Positions 8,241 through 15,079 of a stretch of 33,709 bases of DNA are shown piece after piece (within the stretch, counting starts at the first letter, position 1; every line of letters starts with the position of its first letter). The notes beneath the pieces are model-generated. The model was not told where the DNA came from. It saw only the letters and a list, made by a program, of their open reading frames with translations, and did no database searches. This DNA comes from Planctomycetota bacterium (GTDB lineage: Bacteria > Planctomycetota > Phycisphaerae > Sedimentisphaerales > Anaerohalosphaeraceae), in the NCBI GenBank assembly GCA_013349435.1, contig DUZQ01000032.1, forward strand, positions 1-33,709, written 5' to 3'. Position numbers and translations under genes: made by a program.

Positions 8241-8891
8241 TTATCCTTCGCTGGTTGTATTAAAATACGAACACACCCACTTGTAGTCCTCAAGGGTATT
8301 AATGCTTTTAATGCCTAATACCGGGCTTGGCGTCATTTTGTATGTAATCAGGTACTTTCTCATCCACGTAGTTACGTGCTCTCTCATGTCTCTTATGGCG
8401 AACACATTTGCCAGATGCAGAGCAAAGGATGAAAAACATTCGACGTCGGAACCCTCGCCATTCAACTGGCCCGTGCTTTCGTCGGTGTTGCAAACAATAT
8501 CGTAATTGCCCGCCTTGTATTCCCGCACAACCCTGTCTATTTCCTGCGGTTGCAACAACGGGCAGTCGGCCGTCAAACGAACAATGGCATCTGCCTTTTC
8601 CGCTCTCGCCGCTTCGTAGAATTCCCGCACAACGTCTCTTTCGTTCCATGAAGGCATGTAAGCCCTGATATTCCACCGTCCGCACATAGTGGCTATCTGC
8701 TTGTCGGGCGTGACTACCACGACGTCGTCAACCGTAGTAGCCAAACATGCCTTCCTTACGACCATTTCCAGCATACTTACGCCGGATTCGGGGGGTATCT
8801 GGGCCAAAACCTTGTTGGGAAACCTTTTACTGCCCAACCTTGCCTGTATTATCGCTAAGACTTTCATTTGGACATTATTTTTGGGCCTCAT
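8241..8891 (-). CDS. SpsF-type cytidylyltransferase (CMP-sugar synthetase-like)
   Basis: The protein belongs to the nucleotidyltransferase group of spore-coat polysaccharide protein SpsF and acylneuraminate cytidylyltransferases. The N-terminal nucleotide-binding motif IIQARLGSKRFPNKVLA is intact. VVVVTPDK and RLTADCPLL follow, the latter holding the Asp that binds the metal and sugar nucleotide in this family. It would activate a nonulosonic or related sugar with CTP in the cytoplasm. ATG 8891 is chosen because GAGGTG sits 7 nt upstream, although that ribosome site lies inside a tandem repeat; ATG 8867 (MKVLAIIQAR) matches the usual family start and is the main alternative. It is the last cassette gene before the tail promoter. 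NeuB, PseB-like and acetyltransferase genes upstream would supply its substrate. Confidence 0.82.
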   Translation of the reverse strand: MRPKNNVQMKVLAIIQARLGSKRFPNKVLAQIPPESGVSMLEMVVRKACLATTVDDVVVVTPDKQIATMCGRWNIRAYMPSWNERDVVREFYEAARAEKADAIVRLTADCPLLQPQEIDRVVREYKAGNYDIVCNTDESTGQLNGEGSDVECFSSFALHLANVFAIRDMREHVTTWMRKYLITYKMTPSPVLGIKSINTLEDYKWVCSYFNTTSEG

Positions 8892-9012
8892 CAAGTAACA
8901 CCTCAAGTAACACCCCAAGTAACACTTCAGGGATTGCGTTCACGTGACCGTTCACGTGAACGCCTTTAGGGGGCAATGTTTTGCTTAGCACAATTGAAGG
9001 GAATTTGGCCAT
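8875..9012 (-). CDS. Possible 45-aa peptide made partly of repeats
   Basis: An ATG frame runs from 9012 to TAA 8877-8875. The 12-nt repeats are read in frame as VLLG/VLLE/VLLD, and the palindromes as GVHVNGHVN. The stop lies a few nt before the alternative cytidylyltransferase start at 8867 and overlaps the start chosen here by 17 nt. The ribosome site (GGAG) is too close to the ATG. Either a small real gene or an accident of repeats; I cannot decide. Confidence 0.25.
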   Translation of the reverse strand: MAKFPSIVLSKTLPPKGVHVNGHVNAIPEVLLGVLLEVLLDEAQK

Positions 9013-9138
9013 CTCCAACTTGCATCTCAACTTGCAACCTAAGCAACACTTCTATTTGTAGATTACCCCTTTATCTTGCATTATCTATCCTTAGTCGGCC
9101 ATATGCAAGTTGAGTGTCAACTTGCACCTCAACTTGCA
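8889..9138. repeat. Array of 12-nt repeats and overlapping palindromes
   Basis: Three tandem 12-nt units of the form TCAAGTAACACC occupy about 8891-8926. CAACTTGCA occurs at 9016-9024 and 9028-9036, and again at 9118-9126 and 9130-9138, each pair 12 nt apart, with an inverted copy at 9104-9112. The inverted copy and 9117-9125 form a GCAAGTTGA-GTG-TCAACTTGC hairpin. Two palindromes built on CGTTCACGTGA overlap at 8937-8950 and 8949-8962; the second is a perfect 14-mer. The units are alike (CTCAA-S-T-W-R-CA), so this looks like an iteron- or operator-type array, or repeat-expanded coding sequence. Confidence 0.7.
9080..9108 (-). promoter_or_regulatory. Weak candidate promoter inside the repeat array
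   Basis: Minus-strand TTGCAT (9108-9103), 17-bp spacer, GATAAT (9085-9080). The -10 box matches 5 of 6 consensus bases and the -35 only 3. The -35 lies within the inverted CAACTTGCA copy, so a protein binding the repeats would cover it. It would serve the cytidylyltransferase. Confidence 0.35.
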
Positions 9139-9168
9139 CGTAAGCTGTGTAAGTACTTCGACTAACAT
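9091..9168 (-). CDS. Possible 25-aa leader peptide over repeats
   Basis: ATG 9168 to TAA 9093-9091, directly after the stop of the carbohydrate protein gene. It reads the repeat pair as CKLRCKL. An overlapping frame from the ATGA at the upstream stop encodes a QVEVQVD repeat peptide instead. No good ribosome site. Listed only because the intergenic stretch is otherwise gene-free. Confidence 0.2.
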   Translation of the reverse strand: MLVEVLTQLTCKLRCKLTLNLHMAD

Positions 9169-9170
9169 AT

Positions 9171-10541
9171 TCATTCATCTTTCTGAACCCACCTTGCTCC
9201 GCACCACGGGCAATTAGGCTGGCGTGTTACGGTCCACATCTTCTGCATGACTTCGTCGGGGATAGTACCCTTAACATGCGAACTGATTGTCTGCAAAACG
9301 TGCTGGGCCAGACGTTCCAGGTAGCTTTCGTTGATAATTGCAAAACTTTCACCGCAGATATTGCACACAACCGACGTGTGCGCTATCTTGATGTTACGCA
9401 GGATAGTCAGTTGGGAGTAATCGTAGATACTGCCCTTGGGCCATTTGAACTTGAATTTGCCCTGCACCTTATCTATGATCTCCGCCGCCCTCTCGGTTGC
9501 GTGGCCGTCCATTATCCCGAACCGGCCCTGCTCAAGGTTTTTCAGCGACTCTGCATTCGCATTGGTTCCCGGCTGATATTGTTCGATCTCCCGGCACAGG
9601 TCTTCGGCTTTTGCAAAAAACGGCGATATCTTGGAAATCGGCGATTCGGGGTCCATCCACCAATTGTTCGCATCCTTGCAGTAAATATCCCCGAATTGAT
9701 AGGCGGGAATACCGAGAAAATGCGCCCCTATGGCCATTGTCGAACCCGCGTGGACAATCGCATCGACGTTGACTTTGAGATAAAAACTTGTCGATTCGGT
9801 ATCCAACGGCAATCCTAATTGCTTGCACAGGTCCTTGTAGGGCTGCTGAACCACGCCCGGATGCGTAGACACAATAATATTCCACTGATCCTTGAATTTG
9901 GCCGAAACGGTCTTAATCATGTGGAAATGCCGGTCCCTGCCGGCCATATCCTTGTTTGCGAAATCAAGATCGTCTACGTGAAGATCCGGCGCGGCGTCGG
10001 CAAAGCCCCAAGGCGAGCATATTAACAGCGTCTTTTTCTCCGGATCAAGTCCGTATTTTTTACAGAATTCGTCTTTGTTTCGGTACCTGTCTATAACGTC
10101 GGCCCTCAAGTGGGCATCGACAGTAAATGCCCCAACCGCCGTTACATCGAAAGATACTTTTCTCCTGCCGAGAATCTCCGCTTCCTGCTCGGACCATACC
10201 AACTCGGCGTCGATATTATACGGGTATTTCCCGAATATATCCATCCTCTGCCAAGGCTCCATCTTCTCGAAATCGGCCTTATCGCATGAAGGTTCGGTGT
10301 GGCGGCTCACTACCCCCAGCCCCCAATGTTTCAGGGTATCTGTAAAATCCCGTGAATACGGATTTCTTATGGGCGGAACAACTACAACGTCCGGCATGAC
10401 TTCGATAACCGCCGCGCGGCCTTCCCTCAGGCAGGGACGGATAGAGACTTCGTGGCCACGTTTTGCCAACTCTTCGGACAACAATTCGTCCACGATAGCG
10501 TCGCGAATCGGGGACGCTGTGAGAATAAGTATCTTTGACAT
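9171..10541 (-). CDS. Surface-carbohydrate biosynthesis protein, GT-B-like, with C-terminal zinc knuckle, 456 aa
   Basis: The N-terminal 370 residues have the layout of a GT-B-fold, CDP-glycerol-transferase-like or 'surface carbohydrate biosynthesis' protein: SKILILTASPIRDAIVDELL at the start, a linker, then a second Rossmann-like half with VSTHPGV (about 222-228), VNVDAIVHAGSTMAIGAHFLG and a final helix. Such proteins accompany sialic- or pseudaminic-type sugar genes and probably transfer an activated sugar; PseG-like hydrolysis of a UDP-sugar is an alternative because PseG is also GT-B. The last 64 residues carry CNIC (about 393-396) and CPWC (444-447), a zinc-knuckle-like pair not expected in this family. 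ATG 10541 has AAAGGAG 5 nt upstream. Cytoplasmic, no signal peptide. Confidence 0.65.
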   Translation of the reverse strand: MSKILILTASPIRDAIVDELLSEELAKRGHEVSIRPCLREGRAAVIEVMPDVVVVPPIRNPYSRDFTDTLKHWGLGVVSRHTEPSCDKADFEKMEPWQRMDIFGKYPYNIDAELVWSEQEAEILGRRKVSFDVTAVGAFTVDAHLRADVIDRYRNKDEFCKKYGLDPEKKTLLICSPWGFADAAPDLHVDDLDFANKDMAGRDRHFHMIKTVSAKFKDQWNIIVSTHPGVVQQPYKDLCKQLGLPLDTESTSFYLKVNVDAIVHAGSTMAIGAHFLGIPAYQFGDIYCKDANNWWMDPESPISKISPFFAKAEDLCREIEQYQPGTNANAESLKNLEQGRFGIMDGHATERAAEIIDKVQGKFKFKWPKGSIYDYSQLTILRNIKIAHTSVVCNICGESFAIINESYLERLAQHVLQTISSHVKGTIPDEVMQKMWTVTRQPNCPWCGARWVQKDE

Positions 10542-10554
10542 CTGCACTCCTTTG

Positions 10555-10803
10555 CTATTGATCGTTCGGGTCCGTGGGTTCCAGATTCTTGACCCTTGCT
10601 TCCAGGGCTACCAGCCTGTTATTGAGCACCTTAATTTCCTGTTCGTGCTTCCACGCGCTGTAGGCCAGCACGGCGTCGGGGTTGTAGCCGTAGGCATTTA
10701 GCCATTGCTGACTGCATTTAGGCACTACGTCCTGCCAGTAACGCTGCGGAACCGCTCCAAGGCAGAGCGCCAAACATATTCCAATTAAAATTCCTTTTTT
10801 CAT
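10555..10803 (-). CDS. Small exported or membrane-anchored coiled-coil protein, 82 aa
   Basis: It starts MKKGILIGICLALCLGAVPQ, a classic positively charged, hydrophobic signal or anchor; a cleavage after the Leu-Gly-Ala region is plausible, and LALC could be a weak lipobox. The rest is soluble, with two aromatic turns and a C-terminal heptad-like helix (VLNNRLVALEARVKNLE) ending in an acidic tail. A strong GGAG 7 nt upstream supports ATG 10803. A spanin-like or envelope role would fit the size and topology, but no partner gene is seen. Family unrecognised. Confidence 0.7.
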   Translation of the reverse strand: MKKGILIGICLALCLGAVPQRYWQDVVPKCSQQWLNAYGYNPDAVLAYSAWKHEQEIKVLNNRLVALEARVKNLEPTDPNDQ

Positions 10804-10804
10804 T

Positions 10805-11269
10805 TCAAAACTCCTTTACATGAATAATTGTGTCAAATTCGCCGTCGGCGGGCGCTTCATACGCTGCCTTTTCCGCCTTGGCTATGCCATGCCAGTCAAC
10901 ATTGTCCCAATGCGGCTTCTTCAGTCTGTTGTTGACGTGCCACTCTACGTCTTTTTGCGGCATGATTACGGCAATAAATTTATTGGCCGGCAGTTTTTTC
11001 CATTTGCTTCTGCGGTCCGACGCCCGCGTGAGATTGCCGCAATCAATAATCACGTCGTATCCGGCGTCAAGCAAGTGCCGTGCGGTATCGAAACAGCTTT
11101 CGGTGATAATATCGTCCTGCTCGACGTGGTATTCATATTCGCCGTTAAGCATCTTGCGAAACGCATCAGGCGATACTATCTTTGTCTTGGGCTTATCTTT
11201 AACGAAGTTACGCGCCCATGTTGACTTGCCGCTGCCGATACAACCTATTGTCATGTAGACTATTCTCAT
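10805..11269 (-). CDS. T4-type 5' polynucleotide kinase domain protein, 154 aa
   Basis: A P-loop kinase: Walker A GCIGSGKST at residues 9-17, then SPDAFR at 33-38. Lys15, Ser16, Asp35 and Arg38 fall at the very positions known to be essential in T4 Pnkp, and VIIDCGNLTRASDRR gives the expected second strand and Arg-rich segment. It would phosphorylate 5'-OH ends of RNA or DNA with ATP. T4 Pnkp is about 300 aa with a C-terminal 3'-phosphatase; here only the kinase half is present. The start overlaps the previous stop as ATGA. An RNA ligase gene at 15496-16149 supplies the sealing step, so together they could repair nicked tRNA. A zeta-toxin-like or chloramphenicol phosphotransferase-like kinase is a less likely alternative. 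Confidence 0.8.
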   Translation of the reverse strand: MRIVYMTIGCIGSGKSTWARNFVKDKPKTKIVSPDAFRKMLNGEYEYHVEQDDIITESCFDTARHLLDAGYDVIIDCGNLTRASDRRSKWKKLPANKFIAVIMPQKDVEWHVNNRLKKPHWDNVDWHGIAKAEKAAYEAPADGEFDTIIHVKEF

Positions 11270-12096
11270 GTTTGCATCTCCAATATTAATCGCGTTACCG
11301 TCTTGCCGCCGAAACCCCTTTTGAAGGCGCTGATATTGACGTACTTGCTATCCGCTCTGGCCCCGTCGGACATTGTGTGCCCGGAATGAAAAGCTATCTC
11401 GCCGACCTCGAACGTCTTTGCCCCGCGTATTTGTGATCTTACAATTCCCTGCCAGAGAAGGGCGTGGGTATTTTGCTTTCCCGACCTTCCACCGGCATAA
11501 TACGCGGCATCCTTGCAGTATATTAACACCGCCGCATCGGGACCGTCCGTCAGACAAAAAGCTTCACTCCGGTCTATCATGCCCTGTTGAATCTTCCATG
11601 TTGGGTCGGGTCGTTCACGCCCGCCGTGCATTGAATGCGGCAGGACATAGTCTTCTATCTGCCCGTAGTCGATGTTTCCAGTCTTAGTGACCAATGACTT
11701 GTAACTCTTGCGAATGCCCGCGTGGAGTTCCCCCATAGACCTCTCTAAATCTATCACTTGGAAATAGACCGGCCTTGCCCTATAGCCGCGACGAAGAAGA
11801 AACTCGCTTACCACGGATACCTTGCCGTTGGCGAGAAAGTCCATATAATAAATGTCGCGGGAAATATCGTATAGGCGTTCGATGTGCAGCTTGAGGCTTT
11901 TGTCGTCGCCGACAGCCACCATAGGCCGCCAGAAGCCTGTTATCCGGCCGTCTTTAAGTCCGGCAACAACTTCGCAATCGTCGCCGCGATAAGACACGTC
12001 TTCATAAGGGCCGCTCATGGCTTGTGAATAGGCTATATCCAAGTCGTTGTATAGTGGTGTCAGTTGATTCAGCCTCAGTGTTAATTTATTCGCCAT
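11266..12096 (-). CDS. FemAB/GNAT-like acyltransferase, 276 aa
   Basis: The C-terminal half has the FemAB/BioF2-type GNAT signature: a helix rich in basic residues (IRKSYKSLV near 128-136), AAVLIYCKDAAYYAGGRSG (strand-turn-strand at about 190-208), a helix with LLWQGIVRSQIRGA and a final NISAFKRGFGGKTV (about 253-266), the 'FK.gFGg' ending characteristic of FemAB proteins. Family members transfer amino acids from tRNA, or acyl groups, to cell-wall or glycan amines. In this block the likely target is an amino group on the cassette sugar. GGAGAAGAAA precedes ATG 12096, inside the end of the gene upstream. Assignment is by motif; substrate is unknown. Confidence 0.65.
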   Translation of the reverse strand: MANKLTLRLNQLTPLYNDLDIAYSQAMSGPYEDVSYRGDDCEVVAGLKDGRITGFWRPMVAVGDDKSLKLHIERLYDISRDIYYMDFLANGKVSVVSEFLLRRGYRARPVYFQVIDLERSMGELHAGIRKSYKSLVTKTGNIDYGQIEDYVLPHSMHGGRERPDPTWKIQQGMIDRSEAFCLTDGPDAAVLIYCKDAAYYAGGRSGKQNTHALLWQGIVRSQIRGAKTFEVGEIAFHSGHTMSDGARADSKYVNISAFKRGFGGKTVTRLILEMQT

Positions 12097-12280
12097 TTTC
12101 TTCTCCTGGCTTGTACCCCGCCCACTCTAAAAACTTGACAACTACATCTCTCCATTCCCCTTGTAGGGCGCGCAATCCCTCCCATTCGGCCTTTTCTCTT
12201 GTTTCGTAATCATTGGACGGCACACCAAAACGGTCGAGTATCTCATTTAATTCCTCGTAATATTCATTGGAATATCGCAT
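12086..12280 (-). CDS. Small acidic protein, 64 aa
   Basis: Unrecognised. It starts MRYSNEYYEELNEIL and is helical, acidic and tryptophan-containing (EWRDVVVKFLEWAGY). Its final codons contain the ribosome site and start of the FemAB-like gene, overlapping by 11 nt. The segment coding for VVVKFLE (12126-12142) is repeated exactly, in another frame, at the end of the gene at 12822. Confidence 0.55.
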   Translation of the reverse strand: MRYSNEYYEELNEILDRFGVPSNDYETREKAEWEGLRALQGEWRDVVVKFLEWAGYKPGEENGE

Positions 12281-12301
12281 ATTCGTAAAAATTACTACGG
12301 C

Positions 12302-12565
12302 TTATATGGTTTCACCTGGTTTAATGTGCAATAGACAAGCAACATGAGCCGCCGTTTCGGATTTAAGCGGGGAATTCTCCCGCACAGCACGACCTGCTTG
12401 CAGAAGGGGCCTAAAATCGTCTCTGTCGAATGAGAAATATGCACTGTTATGATATATGCCTCCCCATAATTTTCTGTTTGGAAGAATCACCCAGCACCCA
12501 CGCTCGTTCTCCGATACGTTTGCTATCTTTTTCCAAAAACCAAAGGCTTCATTGCAGCTATACAC
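12302..12565 (-). CDS. Hypothetical protein, 87 aa
   Basis: Unrecognised. GTG start at 12565, overlapping the stop of the gene upstream by 8 nt, with GGAAGGCGAA before it. The sequence has a Trp/Phe-rich first half (FGFWKKIANVSENERGCW) and a final HVACLLHIKPGETI. No catalytic or membrane motif. It is one of a run of short genes between two acyltransferase genes. Confidence 0.5.
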   Translation of the reverse strand: MYSCNEAFGFWKKIANVSENERGCWVILPNRKLWGGIYHNSAYFSFDRDDFRPLLQAGRAVRENSPLKSETAAHVACLLHIKPGETI

Positions 12566-12779
12566 TTCGCCTTCCGCCCTTCTGGAATGGTATCCACCCG
12601 CTTGTGCAGTTACCGTCTAAATCCGTACAAGTTGGCTTCCCATTATGTGAATACGACATACAAACTGGAACCGTAAGCCGCCGGGGCGTATCGGCAGATT
12701 CATAGCCTTCGGTTACATCCAAACCCCATGCGTTTGGGGGCCAATAACCGCAATTCGTGCATGTGTGTATCGTATTCAT
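12558..12779 (-). CDS. Cys-rich small protein, 73 aa
   Basis: Begins MNTIHTCTNCGYWPP: a CxxC pair at residues 7 and 10, followed by single Cys at about 40, 51 and 58. The spacing suggests a small zinc-binding fold. A GGGGCGG ribosome site precedes ATG 12779. Unrecognised family; it belongs to the set of Cys-rich mini-proteins scattered through the cassette. Confidence 0.55.
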   Translation of the reverse strand: MNTIHTCTNCGYWPPNAWGLDVTEGYESADTPRRLTVPVCMSYSHNGKPTCTDLDGNCTSGWIPFQKGGRRSV

Positions 12780-12821
12780 ATTCCGCCCCTTATTCTTTCG
12801 CTAAAGGAAAGGAAGTCATTT

Positions 12822-13022
12822 CTAAAAACTTGACAACGTACATCGCCGAAACGCCGACCGCTTAACTTTATGAATACCACGTCCATATTGTATATACATC
12901 CTATTTTTTGACAACACCTCTTTGCCGACTTTGTCTCCCGCATTTGCGTACACAGTCACAGACTTACCCGCAGGTATTACGGTCGAACAACATAAACATT
13001 TTAATGGTTCTAAGACTTTCAT
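12822..13022 (-). CDS. Cys-containing small protein, 66 aa
   Basis: Starts MKVLEPLKCLCCSTVIPAGKSV, with a C-x-C-C cluster at residues 9-12, then a basic, beta-rich body. ATG 13022 overlaps the previous stop as ATGA and has AAGGA 7 nt upstream; the ATG 6 nt earlier would be too near that site. The last codons lie within the 17-nt repeat. The cluster plus K-S-V-T pattern resembles small metal-binding 'trash-can' proteins of phages; function unknown. Confidence 0.5.
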   Translation of the reverse strand: MKVLEPLKCLCCSTVIPAGKSVTVYANAGDKVGKEVLSKNRMYIQYGRGIHKVKRSAFRRCTLSSF

Positions 13023-13180
13023 AGACATTTCCTTAGTATCTTCAAGGCTTCCTTGTGTGTGATGACTTGCTTGCGCTCATATACCTCAATGCCGCCATTC
13101 ACTACGCGCAAAATCAGCTTGCCTTTATAGCTTCCAAGTTCTATTTGTCCATCAGGCCGTGCTTGGCGTTTTGTTAACAT
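13019..13180 (-). CDS. Small basic protein, 53 aa
   Basis: Starts MLTKRQARPDGQIELGSYKG at ATG 13180, 10 nt after the acetyltransferase stop, with AGGTAGGG upstream; a longer frame reaches back into the acetyltransferase and is rejected. Basic, with a beta hairpin followed by a C-terminal helix (HKEALKILRKCL). Its stop overlaps the next start as ATGA. Family unknown. Confidence 0.5.
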   Translation of the reverse strand: MLTKRQARPDGQIELGSYKGKLILRVVNGGIEVYERKQVITHKEALKILRKCL

Positions 13181-13190
13181 AACCCTACCT

Positions 13191-13715
13191 TTATGCGCTC
13201 CGCACTTCATACGCCTGGAATTCTTCTTTTTCGATATCAAAATACATAGTCATGGAAGTCTTGCCATTCCAATATTTGCCTTTGCGCAAATCCGATGACT
13301 TGCCGTGATAGTCACCAACAATCGTCTTCCAAAAGTGCTGGCCAGTTGTGTTTGCGTAATAACACTCTCCATATACCAGATCCAAGTTCAGGTAATTGAA
13401 CGCACGATCCAGAAGAAGGTAGACGGCTTGCTTGCCGCGACATTCGCCTCTTTTTGCCGGATCGAGTATTAAGGATATTTCCGCCTGGCGGCTTTCCCAC
13501 GCGATGTTCGTAAGGCCGCCCATGCCGATAAACACACCGTCCTCGTGTATCCCCCAATACCTGTGAGGACTATTGCGGTTACATATCACATCGTGATAGA
13601 ATTGCTCCTGCTGCTCTTTCGTCAGTGGATACGGCGTCCGGAGACTCACAAGGCACTCATTGCGCCAGATACGAGCCTGCTCGCAATCGTCTTTTGTCAG
13701 GACTTCAAGCTTCAT
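13191..13715 (-). CDS. GNAT N-acetyltransferase (RimJ/PseH-like), 174 aa
   Basis: A full-length GNAT: KDDCEQARIWRNE at 8-20 is the first helix of the RimJ/RimL/PseH group, EISLILDP (79-86) leads into the acetyl-CoA loop RGECRGKQA (89-97), and YGECYYANTTGQHFWK (115-130) gives the usual Asn and following helix. In pseudaminic-acid synthesis PseH acetylates the 4-amino group made by the aminotransferase. Here the aminotransferase gene lies directly upstream and overlaps as ATGA, so an acetylation of its amino-sugar product is the likely reaction. Ribosomal-protein acetylation is the alternative reading of the fold. Confidence 0.78.
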   Translation of the reverse strand: MKLEVLTKDDCEQARIWRNECLVSLRTPYPLTKEQQEQFYHDVICNRNSPHRYWGIHEDGVFIGMGGLTNIAWESRQAEISLILDPAKRGECRGKQAVYLLLDRAFNYLNLDLVYGECYYANTTGQHFWKTIVGDYHGKSSDLRKGKYWNGKTSMTMYFDIEKEEFQAYEVRSA

Positions 13716-15079
13716 TTCTTATTCTTACTTCCTTTTGGTCTACCTCTTTTGCGTTTGGGTGAGTCGGGGCGAATCTCCTGCGCGTTATCGAACGCGGCCT
13801 TCTGCTCGGCACCGCGCGGTTGTTCCGGCTCTTTGGCTGCTTTTGGTTTCTTTTCCGGAAGAACGATTGTTCTCAGTGTTTCCTGCGGCGCCGGGCCTTT
13901 GAGCATTTCCTGCGGCCTGTCCCAATACTTGTTCAGTGCGTACATGGCTTCCCGCACCGTCGCCGTCGTCCTCTCAACCGACGTCTGGTCGTGGGAGAAC
14001 GTTACGAATTGTGCGAAGCCGAAGAATATCCCGCGCTCTACACAATATTGCCAGAACGCGCCTTTGTGTTCGGCGGTCGGGAACTTGAAGAACGTCCTCT
14101 GTGGCTGGCCGATGCACTCGGTAGTATCGTGCCGGCTGAATGACGTCGCCGAGTTATTGAACGCCACCCTGAGCTTCTGGCCCATCATTTCAAGATGATG
14201 ATACACCGGCTCTTCCTTCAACACCTTGAGAGTGGCAAGGGCGGCGGAAATGCCGAGCAACTCGCCGCCGTAAGTCGATGACACGAAACAGTCCGCCTTC
14301 AACACGTCCATGATCTCTTTTTTGCCGCCGACGCAGGCCATTGGAACTCCGTTGGCCATCGCTTTGCCGAGACATGTAAGATCGGGCCGGACCTTAACGG
14401 TCTCCTGTGCGGTAATCTTCCTACTCCTGAATCCCGTGACGTTCTCGTCGAAAATCAAAACAACATCGTTGGCCGAACACAGCTTTCTCACTTGTTGGAG
14501 ATACTTCTTGCAGGTATCTTCGTCCCGATAGATGTAGGGTTCGAGCATGTACGCCGCCGGTTTTTTCTCGTCAACCAACCGCTTGAGACCGGCGAAATCA
14601 CCCCACTTAACAGAAGTAACGTCTTGGGTAACGGACCCCGCGTTCTTGGGAGTTGTGCAGTTGTACCATTCGTGCCAGCCGTGATAGCCGCACACTATCA
14701 CGGGCCAGCGTCCGGTGTAGTCGCGGGCTATGCGCACCGCCGCGCTACAAGCCTCGCTGCCGGTCTTGAGAAATCTCATGGCTTCCATCGAGGGTATGGT
14801 ATCGTGAATCAATTCGGCCAACTCGCCGACTTTAGGATGTTCGAGGGAAAACAACGTACCTTCTTCTGCCTGGCTCTTAATAGCCTCCACGACAGACGGG
14901 TAGGCATGGCCGAGAAGGTTCGCGCCGAGAGAACACGGCCAGTCTATGTATTCCTTTCCGTCGGCGTCCCACGCCTTACAGCCCTTGCCTTTGACGAAAA
15001 GGCGGGGATGGCTTATCGTATGAACGCACGCCCGCTTTGACAGGGTATTAACTTGTTCCGGTAATCTATTCATTGACAT
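13712..15079 (-). CDS. Class III PLP-dependent aminotransferase (GSA aminomutase-like) with AT-hook tail, 455 aa
   Basis: Related to glutamate-1-semialdehyde 2,1-aminomutase: WDADGKEYIDW (37-47), GSEA (107-110, phosphate binding), YHGWHEW (132-138), FDENVTGFR (210-218, Asp binding the pyridine nitrogen) and CLGKAMANGVP with Lys239 as the Schiff-base lysine. It would aminate a keto-sugar or keto-acid intermediate. The catalytic domain ends near 385; residues 385-455 are a Lys/Pro/Glu-rich extension ending in RGRPKG (445-450) followed by SKNKK, a textbook AT-hook, which normally binds the minor groove of AT-rich DNA. That tail is not expected on this enzyme. ATG 15079 has GGAG 5 nt upstream; a second ATG at 15073 overlaps the upstream stop. 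Confidence 0.85.
   Translation of the reverse strand: MSMNRLPEQVNTLSKRACVHTISHPRLFVKGKGCKAWDADGKEYIDWPCSLGANLLGHAYPSVVEAIKSQAEEGTLFSLEHPKVGELAELIHDTIPSMEAMRFLKTGSEACSAAVRIARDYTGRWPVIVCGYHGWHEWYNCTTPKNAGSVTQDVTSVKWGDFAGLKRLVDEKKPAAYMLEPYIYRDEDTCKKYLQQVRKLCSANDVVLIFDENVTGFRSRKITAQETVKVRPDLTCLGKAMANGVPMACVGGKKEIMDVLKADCFVSSTYGGELLGISAALATLKVLKEEPVYHHLEMMGQKLRVAFNNSATSFSRHDTTECIGQPQRTFFKFPTAEHKGAFWQYCVERGIFFGFAQFVTFSHDQTSVERTTATVREAMYALNKYWDRPQEMLKGPAPQETLRTIVLPEKKPKAAKEPEQPRGAEQKAAFDNAQEIRPDSPKRKRGRPKGSKNKK

Larger units (their letters stand above)
12126..12837. repeat. 17-nt dispersed repeat TCTAAAAACTTGACAAC
   Basis: An exact copy sits at 12126-12142 and another at 12821-12837, and similarity continues a few bases with a 1-nt indel (TACATC against GTACATC). 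The first copy is internal to one gene and the second supplies the stop codon of another, read in a different frame. Read on the plus strand it contains TTGACA but no -10 box follows. Confidence 0.6.

Noticed and set aside
8889-9138. CRISPR array
   Set aside because: Units are 12 nt and adjacent or 12 nt apart with no unique spacers of 25-40 nt; no cas gene nearby.
12820-12840. Plus-strand TTGACA as promoter
   Set aside because: No -10 box at 15-19 bp, no plus-strand genes, and the string is explained by the dispersed coding repeat.
13712-15079. Haem-biosynthesis glutamate-1-semialdehyde aminomutase
   Set aside because: Fold and motifs are of that family, but the sugar-gene neighbours and the long AT-hook tail argue for a different substrate.
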